Assembly (NCBI RefSeq): GCF_030445035.2
Contig: NC_080682.1
Span: forward strand, 27,820,770 to 27,884,769
DNA: 64,000 bases
Direction of reading: 5' to 3'
Origin: Dasypus novemcinctus
Taxonomy: Eukaryota; Chordata; Mammalia; Cingulata; Dasypodidae
Both the position numbers and the translations under genes were made by a program. Of this stretch, positions 1 through 11,596 are shown in pieces. Below the pieces are notes generated by a model. It saw nothing but the letters and a program-made list of their open reading frames with translations. It made no database searches and had not been told where the DNA came from. Each line of letters starts with the position of its first letter. Within the stretch, counting starts at the first letter, position 1.

Positions 1-480
1 AATCAAATCCTGAAAAGTAGCCTTTTATTCCAGACTAATTATAAAAGATTTGTTCTTTTACCTTGAAAGAAAAATTTAATAATTGAGTTCCTTTAATATG
101 TTATAAGTTGAATAGTTTTAAAGTGTGGTAAAATTAACAAGTTTTTTCTTTCCTTTAACCCTCTGTTAATTAAAGTTTCTATGAATGCTTAAAAGTGTAT
201 AAAGTTACCAATATTTCAACATAATATTAAAGAGAAGTACAATGTGGCTAATTATGGTTTTAATTATTATAAAAGATTATGTGTCACAGAAACAATCTCT
301 TATCATAGATTAAAGTAGCAACACTGTAGTATGCAGCAATCCCAAACACTGCTAGTTTGTTGCAAAAAGTTACTGTCCAGCTGTATTGCTATCACTTTGT
401 TTTAAAACTTGCTAAGACTTTCTTTAGTGTCTTCTTAGACAAATCAAGCCAGCTGCATTCCTCTATCTGTAAAAAAAAAA
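1..480. other. Unassigned AT-rich stretch at window edge
   Basis: I recognise no coding signature here. It lies directly upstream, in retroviral orientation, of the RNase H region of the first provirus, where reverse transcriptase would be expected, but I cannot read conserved RT motifs. A run of A at about 471-480 sits at the border with recognisable pol sequence, so the stretch may be a later insertion, a deletion junction or badly decayed pol. Confidence 0.4.
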
Positions 481-1615
481 CCAACAATAAACTTTTGCAG
501 TGCTTTTCAGGGCTATGTGCATAGCCCAACCATCTTGTACAGTATTTACTGATAGTAATAGTAATAAAAAAGCAGCATACATTACTTCTCAAAAAGAACA
601 GGTTTGGCAAACTCATTCATCTGCTCAACACACAGAGCTTTCAGCTGTTATTAAGGTTTTACAAATGTTTTGAGAGCCCTTGAACATTGTCTCTGACTCT
701 GAATATGTATGTATTACTGTCAACCATATTAAAACAGCTCATATCTTTGCTACTGATGAATTATCTCAACGTTTCACTGACTTACAACATCTCATTAGGT
801 TAAAACAGCATTACATTACTCATATATACTCTCATACCTCTTTGCCTGGTCCTATGACATCAAATAATGCTTGAGCTGATTTATTAGTAGGGTTTTCACA
901 AAATGCTCATGATTACTGTGCTTTAACTTACATAAATGCTAAAAGCCTGCAAAATAAATATCAAAAGTTAACAAGACTACAGGCACAAGAAATTATTTGC
1001 ACTTGTCCTACTTGTGGACCACTAACAGTGGTGCCTTTTCAGGCTGGAACTAATCCCAGAGGCCTGACTCCTAATCAATTATGGCAGATGGATGTTATTC
1101 ACAATCCATCCTTTGGTAAACTACAATATGTTCATGTTTATATTGACACTTATTCTCATTTTATGTGGGCTACTGCTCAAAGTGGGGAATGGTTTCATCA
1201 TGTTCGCTCACACCTCTGGTCTGCTTTTGCTGTAATGGGATGCCCCCTGAAAATTAAAACTGATAATGGACCTTCTTACATTACTAAATCCTTTAAATCT
1301 TTCTGTTTAAAATATGTTATTGAACAAGCTACCAGCATTCCTTATAATCCTACAGGTCAAGCCATAGTTGAACGCAGCCATCATACCCTAAAAAGTATGC
1401 ATTTAAAACAAAAAGGGGGAGATGATGGTATTATAACACCAAAAGATCAATTGGCAAAAGCTTTATTAACTTTAAATTTTCTTAATGTTTATAATTCATT
1501 GACACCTGCGCAATGTCACTTTGGAAAATATCAGACATCTACAGTGGACGCAGGAAATGAAGATCAACCAATATTCTGGAAAGATATTTTAAGCAATGAA
1601 TGTAAAAAAAAGTAG
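481..1615 (+). pseudogene. pol: Class II endogenous retrovirus pol fragment: RNase H and integrase
   Basis: This is the 3' part of a betaretrovirus-like pol gene. RNase H is visible from about 539 (TVFTD), followed by ELSAV and SDSEY blocks, which carry three of the acidic active-site residues. Two in-frame stops interrupt it, TGA near 674 and TGA near 872. The same frame then stays open through integrase to 1615. In the 195-residue open stretch starting at 1028 the DDE residues are all present: Asp22 (QMDV), Asp79 (TDNGP) and Glu115 (VERSHH), the last two separated by 35 residues as expected. A Cys-x2-Cys (CTCPTC) just upstream could be the end of the N-terminal zinc-binding domain. The sequence resembles the integrase of the second provirus (36.4-37.4 kb) but is clearly a different lineage. 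Without an intact RNase H it is a relic. Confidence 0.88.
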
Positions 1616-1637
1616 GATTAAATAAGGGGGTGAGGCT

Positions 1638-2645
1638 ATGCTCTTATCATTTCAGAAAATGGAGAACAAATGTTGTTACCTGCGAAGAGGATTAAACCCC
1701 AGAATGAAGAGATGGGGTCTCCTGCAACTTCTGATGATGGTGATCATAAGTAATGAAGAAGCTGCCAGTAATTACACTTATTGGGCCTATATACCTAACC
1801 CCCATTACTTAAAGTGTTAACCTGGAAAGATCCATTCTTTCGTATATATATCTGAATAAGACCCATATATTCCCTGGACCAATTGATGATCAATTGCCAA
1901 TTAAACCCTATGAACAAGGACAAAGAATCGATAATCTTGTATTACCATTTGATTATTGACCCTTATGCATGGTCAACCATCCTTCCTGTATGTATGTTAA
2001 AAATTGGGCCATAATTATCTTCAAAAATATAATACTCAGTTTATTGTGACTTTATTTCCCTCTTACAATTTATTCATGACCAAAAATCCTACTTATAATT
2101 GTCCACAAAAAGATAGTAGGGATAAAGAAGGATGGCAAGAGTGCCATATAGGAAGAGGATCTGTCATTTTTAATGATTCCTATGGAATAGTGTGGGAAAG
2201 TGCCCCTATGGCGAGTCCCATTGAATATTATGATAGATTTATTTGGCATGGTCTAAATAGTGAAGGACAACAAAAAATAATTTTTACTAAATATAATAGT
2301 GTTTGGAAACAGAAAGGGAAATGGATCCCTTCTCCATGGTGTAATATTACATCTATACACAAGCAGAATCATCTGTGGAAAGTTTTTCTAGGAATATCTC
2401 TTACTATAGAATGGATTGGGAATAATAGTAAGAATGGTCAATATCTGCATTTAAATCAAATTCATCATCTTCAGGCATGTGTAAGAGATCCTTATGTGTT
2501 TGTGGTTGGAAAATTGACTATAACTGAGAATGCTCTATTTTATAAAAGTGGGACTTTGCATACCTGTTTGTCTGAGAACATTTTACAGAATGGAGATTTC
2601 ATTACAATGGCTCAAAGATGGCAGGGAGTGTGGATTCCAGTGTGA
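1638..2645 (+). pseudogene. env: Endogenous retrovirus env, surface (SU) part, broken
   Basis: This region directly follows integrase and precedes a clear transmembrane subunit, so it is the surface subunit of env. The open part at 2004-2645 reads about 213 residues with several N-x-S/T glycosylation sites and scattered cysteines and tryptophans, typical of a class II env. Upstream, 1638-1820 is open and carries a hydrophobic stretch that could be the leader, then runs into a stop. Between 1820 and 2004 recognisable env sequence continues only with changes of frame and stops. The SU frame ends at TGA 2643-2645, and the segment before the fusion peptide (2646-2718) is in another frame, so the usual basic cleavage motif is not cleanly readable. 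Non-functional as it stands. Confidence 0.8.
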
Positions 2646-2709
2646 CTGAACCCAATTTGGCAATCTTCAACTGCTGTTCCATATACCTCAAGAAATCCTG
2701 AAGTGCTCG

Positions 2710-3294
2710 AAGCAATTTGTGGGACTGATAATAGCTGGCATATTAGGACTCATTGGTGTCATTGCAGCTGCTGCTACAGCTACCATGGCCTTGCATGAGA
2801 TGGTGCAGACTCAACAATACGTGCATGATTGGCATAAGAATGCTAGTGACTTATGGCACAGTCAAGAACATATTGATGGAGAATTAAACAGTAGAGTTAA
2901 CGATTTAGAATCAGCAGTTTTACATCTTGGAGATCAAGTATATAACTTAAATCTACTAAGGGGATTGAAATGTGATTGGAATGAAAGTAACTTTTGTATT
3001 ACTCCACTTGCTTATAATAGTTCTATGTTTGATTGGGAAAAAATTAAAAATCATTTGATGGATCATAAAGGTAATATGTCATTAGAAATAGAAGAATTAC
3101 AGAAAAATATATTAGAAATGTCTCATAATCAGATTTATGTAGCTGAAGATAAGGATATCTTTAATGATTTAATTTCTCATTTTAATAAGTTTAATCCAGT
3201 AAATTGGTGGAAGACTCAACATTTTTTATCAGCATTAGGAAGAGGATTTTGTGTATTGATCTTGTTGCTCATTGTTGTCGCTTGCCTGGGATGA
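2710..3294 (+). pseudogene. env: Endogenous retrovirus env, transmembrane (TM) subunit, long open frame
   Basis: About 190 residues are open from the fusion peptide to the stop at 3292-3294. In order I see a Gly/Ala/Ile-rich fusion peptide, a heptad-type helix, a Cys-x7-Cys loop (CDWNESNFC), several N-glycosylation sites, and a C-terminal membrane segment (about 20 residues, VLILLLIVVACLG). The two-cysteine loop, rather than CX6CC, fits class II retroviruses. The open frame begins at a non-ATG codon because the true N terminus of env lies far upstream beyond frame breaks. The TM subunit is the best preserved part of this element, but it lacks an intact SU and a start, so I annotate it as a fragment. 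Confidence 0.85.
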
Positions 3295-3468
3295 GAAGTA
3301 TGCTGAAGTCTGCACTATGTTGATGTGATGGGACAAGCTAATAATTTGGTACTTTCAAAAAATCTGATATAGTTTCCCATGGTCAGAGTCCTTGGCTGGT
3401 AGTCAATGAAAAGTAAGACTCTCGGAGGAGGGCAACCTAAGACAGGCACAGCCACCCTGACTAAAACA

Positions 3469-3480
3469 AAAAGGGGGAAA
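3469..3480 (+). promoter_or_regulatory. Polypurine tract of first provirus
   Basis: AAAAGGGGGAAA lies directly against the TGTGG that opens the 3' LTR. This is the position and composition expected of the plus-strand primer for reverse transcription, and it fixes the LTR's left border. Confidence 0.85.
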
Positions 3481-3906
3481 TGTGGGGGAAAAAGGCATGT
3501 TGTTTCCATGGAAGCAAGTTACTTTCTGGCCACTGGGTCATGCTGTCCCTAGAGATATATGTGCAGGTGGCTAATCTCTCTGGGAAACATAACATTCCAG
3601 CAGAACCCAGACTTGATATCTCAAGTAACCTGGGCAACAGATTAATGAGTATATTTGTTTCAATAATATAATAGAACATTAGGAGCTTTAGTAACTATCT
3701 TTTCCACTGTGTTATTTAGAATGAGGTAATGGGAATAGTTAGCTAGAATAGTTGCTGGTTCTCACAATTGCTTGGGGTATATAAAGAAGCCCCTGAGATT
3801 AATAAACTTGTCTGATGAGCTTGAGGCTTCAATGCTCACAGATCCCCTGAACCCAATCTTTCTTTGTCTTTCATTCCTGATACCCTTGGGTCTGTCGACT
3901 CTGACA
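3481..3906 (+). repeat. 3' LTR of first class II endogenous retrovirus
   Basis: The element is 426 bp, begins TGTGGG after the polypurine tract and ends CTGACA, giving TGT...ACA ends. A TATA box (TATATAAAG) lies at 3778-3786 and a polyadenylation signal AATAAA at 3801-3806, which gives the U3/R/U5 order for + strand transcription. The close spacing of TATA box and AATAAA is common in class II LTRs. Sequence directly after it is an antisense L1, so the provirus appears to have integrated into that L1. The 5' LTR lies outside the window, so the target duplication and LTR divergence cannot be checked. Confidence 0.85.
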
Positions 3907-5115
3907 CATCATTGTGGCATATCCACTGTACCTGGCAAACACATTCTGCAGCACTGCTGCACCACATTGTAGTCCACACTCTCCCCCAGTCCACACAATG
4001 GGTCACGGCAGGACACACAACGTCCAGCATCTGTCCCTGCAAGACCACCCAGGACAACTCCAAATCCTGAAAATTCCCCCACACCATATCTCTACTTCCA
4101 TCTCCCTACCATCAGCAGCTACCATGGCCACCCTCTCCACATCACTACTACAATTTCTTCCCTTACTGATCACAATAGTTCCCCAGCAGAACACCAGTAA
4201 TTCCACTCTAATCCAGATTCTATTTCTCCATCCTGTGGGCCCTCAAATGGTTATGTCCAGTCCCCCTCTACATCAAGAGGGGTCTTAGATTCCACATGGA
4301 TGATGGAGGCAATTATCCTGCCACTAGGTGTAGGCACTCTTGGCTCCCTGGTGTGGTGGTTGACCCTCTTCACCTCCCTGTCAGCTGGCCAGGGCAAGTC
4401 TAACAAACCAGGGGTTAGGAGATGCATGTCTGCTGAGGCCAAGGGCCTGGTTGTCACATGGACAGTGCAGAGATTCAAGTCTCCTGAGTATACACCAACC
4501 CAAATGCCAACCACAGGTCTGGTAAAGCAACAGAAGAGGCATGTGTAGAAAGGTCATATCTGAGTCCAACTCCATCACACTCAGGAAAACAAGCTCCAAA
4601 GTAGGGCCAACTGACATGGCCCTGAACTCCAGATCCATCTGCCATGACCATAGAACCTGTGGGTCTCTTCAGCCCTCAGGAGAACCGGCACCTAGGTTTC
4701 CATCTACCTTGGCTGTCCCTGATACCCTGCTGAGGCATGCATAAGCATTACCCCTCTGATGACCTCCTGACTCTTTTTTTGGAAACTCATAACCATATAA
4801 ACTCACTTGTACTTTCCATTTCCCCCTTTTATCCAAAGTCAAAAAGCAGTTTTTAACACCTAATATTACATGTAGGCTGAGATAGTCTGTTGGTCTGAGC
4901 TGATCCCTTTAGTCAAGGTCTTTGTCTAGTTATATCATCAGCTGGTGCTTGGTAGTAATCCCTCAGTGCCAGGGAGGCTTATCACTGGGAGTCATGTACC
5001 ACACTTGGGGAAGGCAATGCATCTACATGCTGACTTTGGTTAGAGAGTGGCCACATTTGAACAACACGGAAACTCTCAGGAGGTAACTATTAGGAACCCC
5101 ACAGCTCTAGGCCTA
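3907..5115 (-). repeat. LINE-1 3' end, xenarthran type, antisense
   Basis: This matches the same consensus-like 3' UTR seen repeatedly in the window, for example sense at 29,658-30,450 and antisense at 61,180-62,760. It opens right after the LTR with CATCATTGTGGCAT, which is an internal point of the 3' UTR, so the poly(A) side of this L1 should lie on the far side of the provirus. The small reading frames found here on both strands coincide with equivalent frames in other copies and are not genes. Confidence 0.75.
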
Positions 5116-5905
5116 ATTCATATTCAACATAATACCGAACTTATGTGAGGGTTGAGGGAGGGAGGAGGTGAACACTGGGAATTGGCTGGTATATATGGTT
5201 GAAACTACAACGTTGGAAAGCTTTGTTGGCAACATGGAAAGTGAGGGCTGCTGTTTGTAGAGGGTATTCAGGACATGGAGCACCTGAGGTGGGCTTCTAG
5301 GGAGTGTGTGAGTGTCCATCTTGTTATAATATGTTATATCAGTGGATATAGACTCACATAATGAGTGGTAAGGTCATGGATTCCCATGCTAGGGATGCCC
5401 TATTAGAGGAGTGAGAGTCTCTCAAGAGTATAGGTGGTGACTAACAGGAAAGAGCAGACCAGTGTGGCAAGCCCTCAGTGTTGTTGCAAATAAATATGAA
5501 TCTTGTCCTTCAAGGAGTGAAGCCTGGTGGTTGTCACGGGTCCTGGTAGTGGTGGTGGCGGGGGATAGAATAGATGGAACAGGGAACATTTTAGGGATGA
5601 TGGAAGTGTCCTTCATGATATTGCTATGATGGATACAGGACATGTTAAATTACATTAAGATTTATAAAAGTGTATGGTCCAAAATGTAAACCATAATGTA
5701 AGTCTTTGAATATCATTAGTTTGAACCATATACAAATACATGGGTCAATATTTGTACATCAGTAATACATACTGTAAAATGTTATTAATAGGGGAAGGGG
5801 AAAAGGGGAGAAGATGTTGGGTATATGGGAGTCCCCTGTTTTGAGTATGGGACTTTTCTGTAACCTAAAACTTCTTTGAAGACAAAATGAAAAAAGTAAG
5901 ACACT
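5115..5905 (+). repeat. LINE-1 3' end, older subfamily, sense
   Basis: The end contains AAAATGTTATTAATAGGGG followed by a G-rich block, a TATGGGA block and a late A-rich tail. This is the layout of old mammalian L1 3' ends, and the same terminus recurs at 19,640-19,750. The 5' boundary is approximate. Confidence 0.6.
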
Positions 5906-6139
5906 GGGGGAATTAGCAAAGAAAATGTCACTATACATATAGGACAACAGAACTTAGAATGATAAAAGGCAAAATGTTAAAAAAGATTCTTAAAAAAATA
6001 TTTTTTCATTTGTTTCTGTTATCCCAATGTTTTTATTTCATTTTCTTGTTTTTTATTTCTTATTTTTATAAGTATCATTAATCTTTCATTTTCTTATTAA
6101 TTATATTAAGCTATTTTATTGAGTTCATTCTTGAAGAAG
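5906..6139. other. AT-rich spacer between repeats
   Basis: T-rich simple sequence between two L1 fragments. No gene, promoter or RNA signature seen. Confidence 0.5.
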
Positions 6140-7725
6140 TTTTGGGTCACAGAAGGGGGGCAGCTGTGGCAGGGGTAGACCATTGGTGTGGGGTATTAGT
6201 GATGGGGGATTCATGGGAGGAAACTCACTTGAGAATACAAAAAAGGCATATAAATGTGTTCAAATGTTCATGGGTAGTGTCATGGTGGGTGGAGGTTAAC
6301 ACAATTACTGAAATAATATCAAATTACCTCCCTGGGGAACTCCCCACATTCTCTAACACCACACCAAGAATCCCCCCTGTACTGGGGCAATGACTAGTGA
6401 AGGAGGATCATCCATTGATGGACTCTTGGTATTGAAGACTGTGCTTATGAACCCTTACTCTTGCAATGGAATCTTATCCTAGTATTATAAGAAGCCTAAG
6501 AGTTGTCTCCTGGAAGCTTCTTTGTTGCTCAAAAGTGGCCTCTCTCTAAGCCAAACTCAGCATATAAATATATTAACTTCCCCCAGATTGTGACACGACC
6601 CCCTGGGGATGAGCCTTTGTTGCACTGAGGGATTACTACTAGGCACGAACTAGCAATGCAACTGGAAAAAGACTGGTCAAAAGAGAGAAAAGGTCAACAC
6701 AAATGAGTTTATTTGGCTAAGAGACTTCAAAGTGAGTTGGGAGGTCTTTCCAGAGGTTACAGGTATTCACATCTCAGCAGAATGTCATTGACTGCCAAAT
6801 AGATACAACCCAAATAGCAGAGCTTCTGAGGGCTCTGGAGATACCCAGACACTATAGTAGGGGTGTATAGCTCAGGAACTTGGTGCCTTGTCAGTGGGTT
6901 CTGCTTTGGAATTTATGCTCCCCAGGGTTACAGAGTTGGACTCAGGTGTGGTTTCTTTACACATGGCTCTTCTGTTCTTCTATTTGAAGTTATAATTAGT
7001 ACCAGAGTTGGTGGGTGTATGTCCAAGAGACTTAAATCTTTGGACTGTTCATGTGCAAGTTGGTTTTCAAATCTCAACAGAGTTGCAATACTTACTCTCC
7101 GGTTCATTGCTCTCACCCGGGATAACTAACAAGGAGGTGATGATGGACAACCACCATAAGAAAGAACTGAGAGTCTACAACTGCAATGAAGACAATTCCA
7201 TCCATTGGCACTAATGTAATGCAGACCTGTCTCAGTTAGAGTTGGAGTGGACATCGCCATCCCAGAACCCTCAGCATTGGGGAATGAACTATGGACTAAA
7301 GTAGTCCTACTGATATTCAACTTATTGTGATTCTAGCAATGGAAGAAATTATATAATTGATGTGGAGGCAGCAGCCACTGGAGTTTTAAGGGCAGGAGAG
7401 GGGAAAAAATGGTGTAATATGAGGGGATTTTTGGGACTTGGAATTGTCCTGAATGATGTTGCAATTACAGATACAGTCCATTATATATCTTGCCATAATC
7501 TAGAGAATTAGGCAGGAGAGATTGTGAATTACAATGTAAACTTTAATCCATGCTTAGTGGCAATGCTCCAAAACATGATCATCAATTCCAGTGAATGTAT
7601 CTCACTCATGAAGGATGCTGTTAATATCAGAGTTGTGGAGATTGGGGATATGGGAATCCCTTATAATTTGTATGTAATAGTTATGTAATGTACATATCTT
7701 TAAAAATATATGTGCAATATGGTGG
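6140..7725 (+). repeat. LINE-1 3' end, xenarthran type, sense, long copy
   Basis: Markers occur in sense order: the GAGCCT...TTGCACTGAGGGATTACT block near 6613-6644, the CAACCACC block near 7149-7156, the GGACTTGGAATTGTCC block near 7434-7451, then an A/T-rich end. These are the reverse complement of the markers in the antisense copies at 3.9-5.1 and 61.2-62.8 kb. No ORF2 motif is readable, so the copy is 5'-truncated. Confidence 0.7.
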
Positions 7726-8045
7726 CAATTTTGAGGCATTGGAATTGTCCTGAAGGATGTTGCAGTAACAGATACAGACTATTATGTATCTTGTCATAAC
7801 TTCAAAAATGTGGGAGAGCATTTAAATGAAAATTTAAACTGTAATCCACACTGAGTGGCAATGCTACAATAAGTGTTCATCAAGTGTAACCAATATATCA
7901 CATGAATGAAGGATGTCATTAATGCAGGAAAGTGTGTGAGGGGTAGGGATTGGAGCATATGGGAATCCCTTACATTTTTTGTGTAATATTTATGTAATCC
8001 AAGTATCTTTTAAAAAATAAAGAAAATAAAAAGTAAATAAAAGTT
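7726..8045 (+). repeat. Second LINE-1 3' end abutting the previous copy
   Basis: The GGCATTGGAATTGTCCTGAA block and all following markers to the A-rich tail are repeated a second time directly after the first copy. This may be a separate short insertion or a duplication of the last 300 bp of the element. Confidence 0.6.
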
Positions 8046-8071
8046 ATTAATAAATGCTGATTAATCTCCTG

Positions 8072-8088
8072 CCCCCCCCCCCCCCCCC
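8072..8088. repeat. Homopolymer run of 17 C
   Basis: An uninterrupted C run between the L1 tail and the SINE pair. Exact length may be unreliable because such runs are hard to sequence. Confidence 0.85.
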
Positions 8089-8133
8089 GCCCAATGTCTT
8101 AAAAATACACACAATAAAATTTTAAAATGGCTT

Positions 8134-8285
8134 TGGGGAGCAGATGTGCCTCAAGCAGTTGAGCACATGCATCCCATGTGGGAGATTCCAGGTTTGGTTC
8201 CTGGGCCTCCTGGAGAAGATAAACAAACAATGAGCAGACAACAAGTAGACAACAAGAAAAAACAATGAGCAAAAACAAAATAAGC
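8134..8285 (+). repeat. tRNA-derived SINE, DAS-like, copy 1
   Basis: The body opens GGGGAGCAGATGTGCCTCAA, with a Pol III A-box-like segment, and has GGTTTGGTTCCTGG as the B-box-like segment, then CCTCCTGGAGAAG and a tail rich in ACAA units. This is the structure of the armadillo DAS SINEs, which derive from tRNA-Ala; that link comes from memory of the family. Both box sequences deviate from consensus, so it is probably inactive. Confidence 0.7.
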
Positions 8286-8480
8286 AGGAAGCAGATGTGG
8301 CTAAAGAAGTTGAGCACTGGTCACCCATATGGGAGGTTCTTGGTTTAGTTCCTGGTGCCTCCTAAAGAAAGAAAAAATAAACAATGGTCAGACAATGGAC
8401 AAAAAACAACAAGAAGACAATGAGCTCAAATAACGGGCAAAAACAATGAGCAAAAACAATGAGAGAACAGAGAAGGCACC
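8286..8480 (+). repeat. tRNA-derived SINE, DAS-like, copy 2
   Basis: A second body begins GGAAGCAGATGTGGCT directly after the tail of the first, carries the GTTCCTGGTGCCTCC block and ends in a tail of repeated ACAATG and AACAA units. The head-to-tail placement suggests one SINE inserted into the tail of the other. Confidence 0.7.
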
Positions 8481-11400
8481 ATCTCAGGGGGTGGGAGAAA
8501 TGGCTATAGAAGGTATGATTAATAAGACAAATATGTGTTTCTTACTGTTCCAAAAATCTCCTCATTCTTTTTCTTTCTTTCTACCCAATACTTTCTCTCC
8601 CATTCTATTTCTCTCCCAATTCCTGGCCCTCATCATTGTCTCCTTTACAAGAAAAGATGATGGAATACATTAAAAAAATATCTACAAGAAAGCATCAGGG
8701 AAAACATAGAAATTGGGAAGATAGAAAGAAGCACAGTGAATGAAAATAAAAATATAAGGGCCAATTTTGGATAAAGTAATTTTCTTATGGTTACACAATT
8801 GTTTATGTTTTTCAAATTCATGTAACTAGCACATGAAACGGTGAATGTTTATATACTTATATTAAAGTAATCCAACTTTAAAACTACCTACTACATAAAC
8901 TAATTTGCTGCAGAAGAAGTTAGATTTTGGGGAGAAGAAAGTGAGTAGAAAAGAGTTTAAGAGTATTCTATTGTTTCCTATTACTGGTCCTATTTACAGG
9001 GTTATTTTCAGATCATGAAAATCATAAAGCTTTACACTCATGTCATATGACTTTGTCTATATGCATATAATACATAATAAAAATTAAAAAGAAAAGAAAA
9101 TCTTGTTTTGTTCTTCTCTTACTAATAAATTCTACAAGCCCTTTTTACTCAAATGCTCTATGAATCAATCTTAACACCATAATAATTCTCCTCTAGTGAG
9201 TAAATTTCCACCATATATTCATTATACATTTGTTTGCATCAGGCTTTTCACATTTTTAAAAGTATATGTCAGCATTTTAAGTCAGTATTTCTCCAATCTT
9301 TCTTATTTCAAATTATTTTCTTCATATCTGTTCTTTCCATTTTTTCATCCGTTAACTGTGTGGTATGGCCACCATTACTCTTTTAATATACTGAATTTGT
9401 CATTTTTGTTTTTTTCTTATTTTTAATTTATTTCTGCGTTCTTTGAATCATGGTTCCAAATCTTCCCATATATATTCATCTCATATAAGAAAAAAATATT
9501 TTCATGAATTTTCAGATTCCCTTTAACTTTCTTTTATATTAATATATTAAATCAATATATTCATTTGCATGCTATAAAGCCTTATGCTCTGATGTTAAAC
9601 TTTGGAAAATAATTTTTTCATCATTTTGAACATTAAATACCATCATATGGAGTTTATTTATAATTTTCTATTATCTCATGTTTAAATATGATAGGTATTT
9701 TGACTATCAGAAAGAGAGATGTTGCCTAGGGATTAGTCAAAGTAGCTTTTCCAGGTTCATGCTCAGTACTCACCAGAGTATTGTGCTTTGATGAATATAT
9801 TAGCTTAAGTCAAAATGTTTACGATTTTATTTTGACTTTGCCATCACTTTACTATCTCAAGTAACACTTTGGCAGAAACATCTTTCTCCCCACTCCCTAT
9901 CATATTGGGACAACTCTAGTGTCACCTGAATTTGCATCCTAACTTCAAGTTTTCCTACCTTCTTTGGGACAATTACAAAAAAGATTTCTGCAGGTCTACA
10001 TCCAAACATGTCCAGCGAGTGAGCTTCATTTAGGTGCAGCAGTAATTTTCTCTCTATTGCACACTCTGTTAGTTTTACTTTCTTTCCTATCTCACATTCC
10101 CAGTTTCCTAATGTATTCTTCCAGGAATCACCTACTTATTAACCATCATATACCCAAATCCTTATCAAAGAATCTTCTCAAAAGGAAACTTAAATTCTGA
10201 CAATCCCTGTCTCTTGTATGGGTTTGGTAAAATGAAGGCATAGATATTCCGGCACAAATGAAACTTTATTGATGCAACTAAAGGAGACAATAATAATATT
10301 ATACCTCACTACTGAATAACTGGAAGATTTCTTTAAAAAAAAACTACTATAATCTGAAACATAACCCCTTACTGAGGATCAGTAACTGACCACCACAAAT
10401 TTAGTGCTGAGACCATATTCTTGATGAAGCATTTAAACAATTCTTACTCATTTCCCCTTCAGAATTTTCATCATTTGTATTTCTAGTATCAATATAGAAA
10501 TCCTAAGAGTATAATAATGATGCAAAATATACCAAGTTTCTCTGGAAAATTGTGAAATTAGAGGTTTAATGTGTATGGTATAATGTGCTGAGTCTGGCAC
10601 TGGTTCTAGCATCATTTCAGTAATTCAATTTATTGAAACCATGAGTCAAGAAATGTTACTGAAGCTAAACTGAAGATTAGGGCCCTTCTAATCAACCCAA
10701 ATTAAGAATGCCACTGCACCTTCATGTGATTATTAATTTCACTGAAACCAGAGGAATTTATGAGTGTTTTTCCCCTTAGAGACAACACCTTGGCAGTTTG
10801 AATGCAATTTGATATTATATCCAAAGCATCTGAGACCAGGAAATTATGCTACTGGGTCTTTGTTAATTATCCAGGGTAACTTTAATTTTCCTATTGTGAA
10901 ACATTCTTTCATATACAATTTCCCAACTTTCTTATGCTATTTTTTAACTACTCCCTCTCAAACAACTTGAATTTAGTATATTATTTGTTGTATACACACT
11001 TTAATCAACCCAAAATGATTTCAATATTCAGCATTTTCATCAGTGACTTCCTCCACATTTTATGTCTGTGATTGAAGGTCGATTTGCTTACCATGCCCTT
11101 TGGTGGTTTCAAAAGATTCCAAAAAGAATATAAATTATGAATTTGTGTTACTCTTGTTTTAATTCTTTCTTTTAATCTCAACTCTATTTAGTTCATCCTA
11201 CCTTAATTCCTTCTCCCATAATCATCACCAGTTCCACTTCAATTCTCTTTGTACGTGCACCTCTTCAAGAAAGGTTGATAAATAACCTTAAAAAAGGCAT
11301 GGATCTTATTGTACATATAATGAAAGATTTAATGAGCATGCTTATGTGGTTACACGTATCATTTTGATATCTGAGATTTTATTCAAAAATATTTTTGGTT

Positions 11401-11489
11401 TATTCAACATATATACCAATTCTTTTCTGCCTTCACTTCAGGACAAAAAAACTAATTTCTAATGGAGCCTTTCAAGGTTACTTTTTTTC
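8481..11489. other. AT-rich intergenic DNA
   Basis: Only short, unrelated open frames and T- or A-rich tracts are present. I see no exon, splice pattern, CpG cluster or recognisable young repeat. Diverged old repeats may be present that cannot be named by eye. Confidence 0.5.
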
Positions 11490-11596
11490 AAATAATATGG
11501 AACGCTTCATGAATTTGTATGTCATCCATGTGCTGGAGCCATATTATTCTTCTCTGATCATTCCAATTTTAGTGTTTGTGCTGCTGATGTGAGCAC
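11490..11596 (-). pseudogene. RNU6P: U6 snRNA pseudogene
   Basis: Read on the - strand from 11596 the sequence begins GTGCTC and contains ACTAAAATTGGAA, AGAAGA and, at the far end, CATGAAGCGTTCCATATTATT. These match the order and spacing of spliceosomal U6 snRNA over about 107 bp with scattered substitutions, including in the central ACAGAGA/AGC region. U6 pseudogenes are common L1-mobilised copies in mammals. No upstream TATA or proximal sequence element is evident, so it is not expected to be transcribed. Confidence 0.92.

Noticed and set aside
2004-3294. Possible syncytin-like captured env gene
   Set aside because: SU and TM are in different frames, upstream env has stops and frame changes, and no intact signal peptide to anchor frame exists.
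3836-4744. Cluster of 60-124 codon frames on both strands
   Set aside because: Equivalent frames recur in other copies of the same L1 3' UTR (29.7, 49.0, 61.3 kb).
8134-8480. Functional tRNA gene
   Set aside because: The Pol III box sequences belong to a SINE body with an A-rich tail; no cloverleaf with a complete acceptor stem can be drawn by eye.
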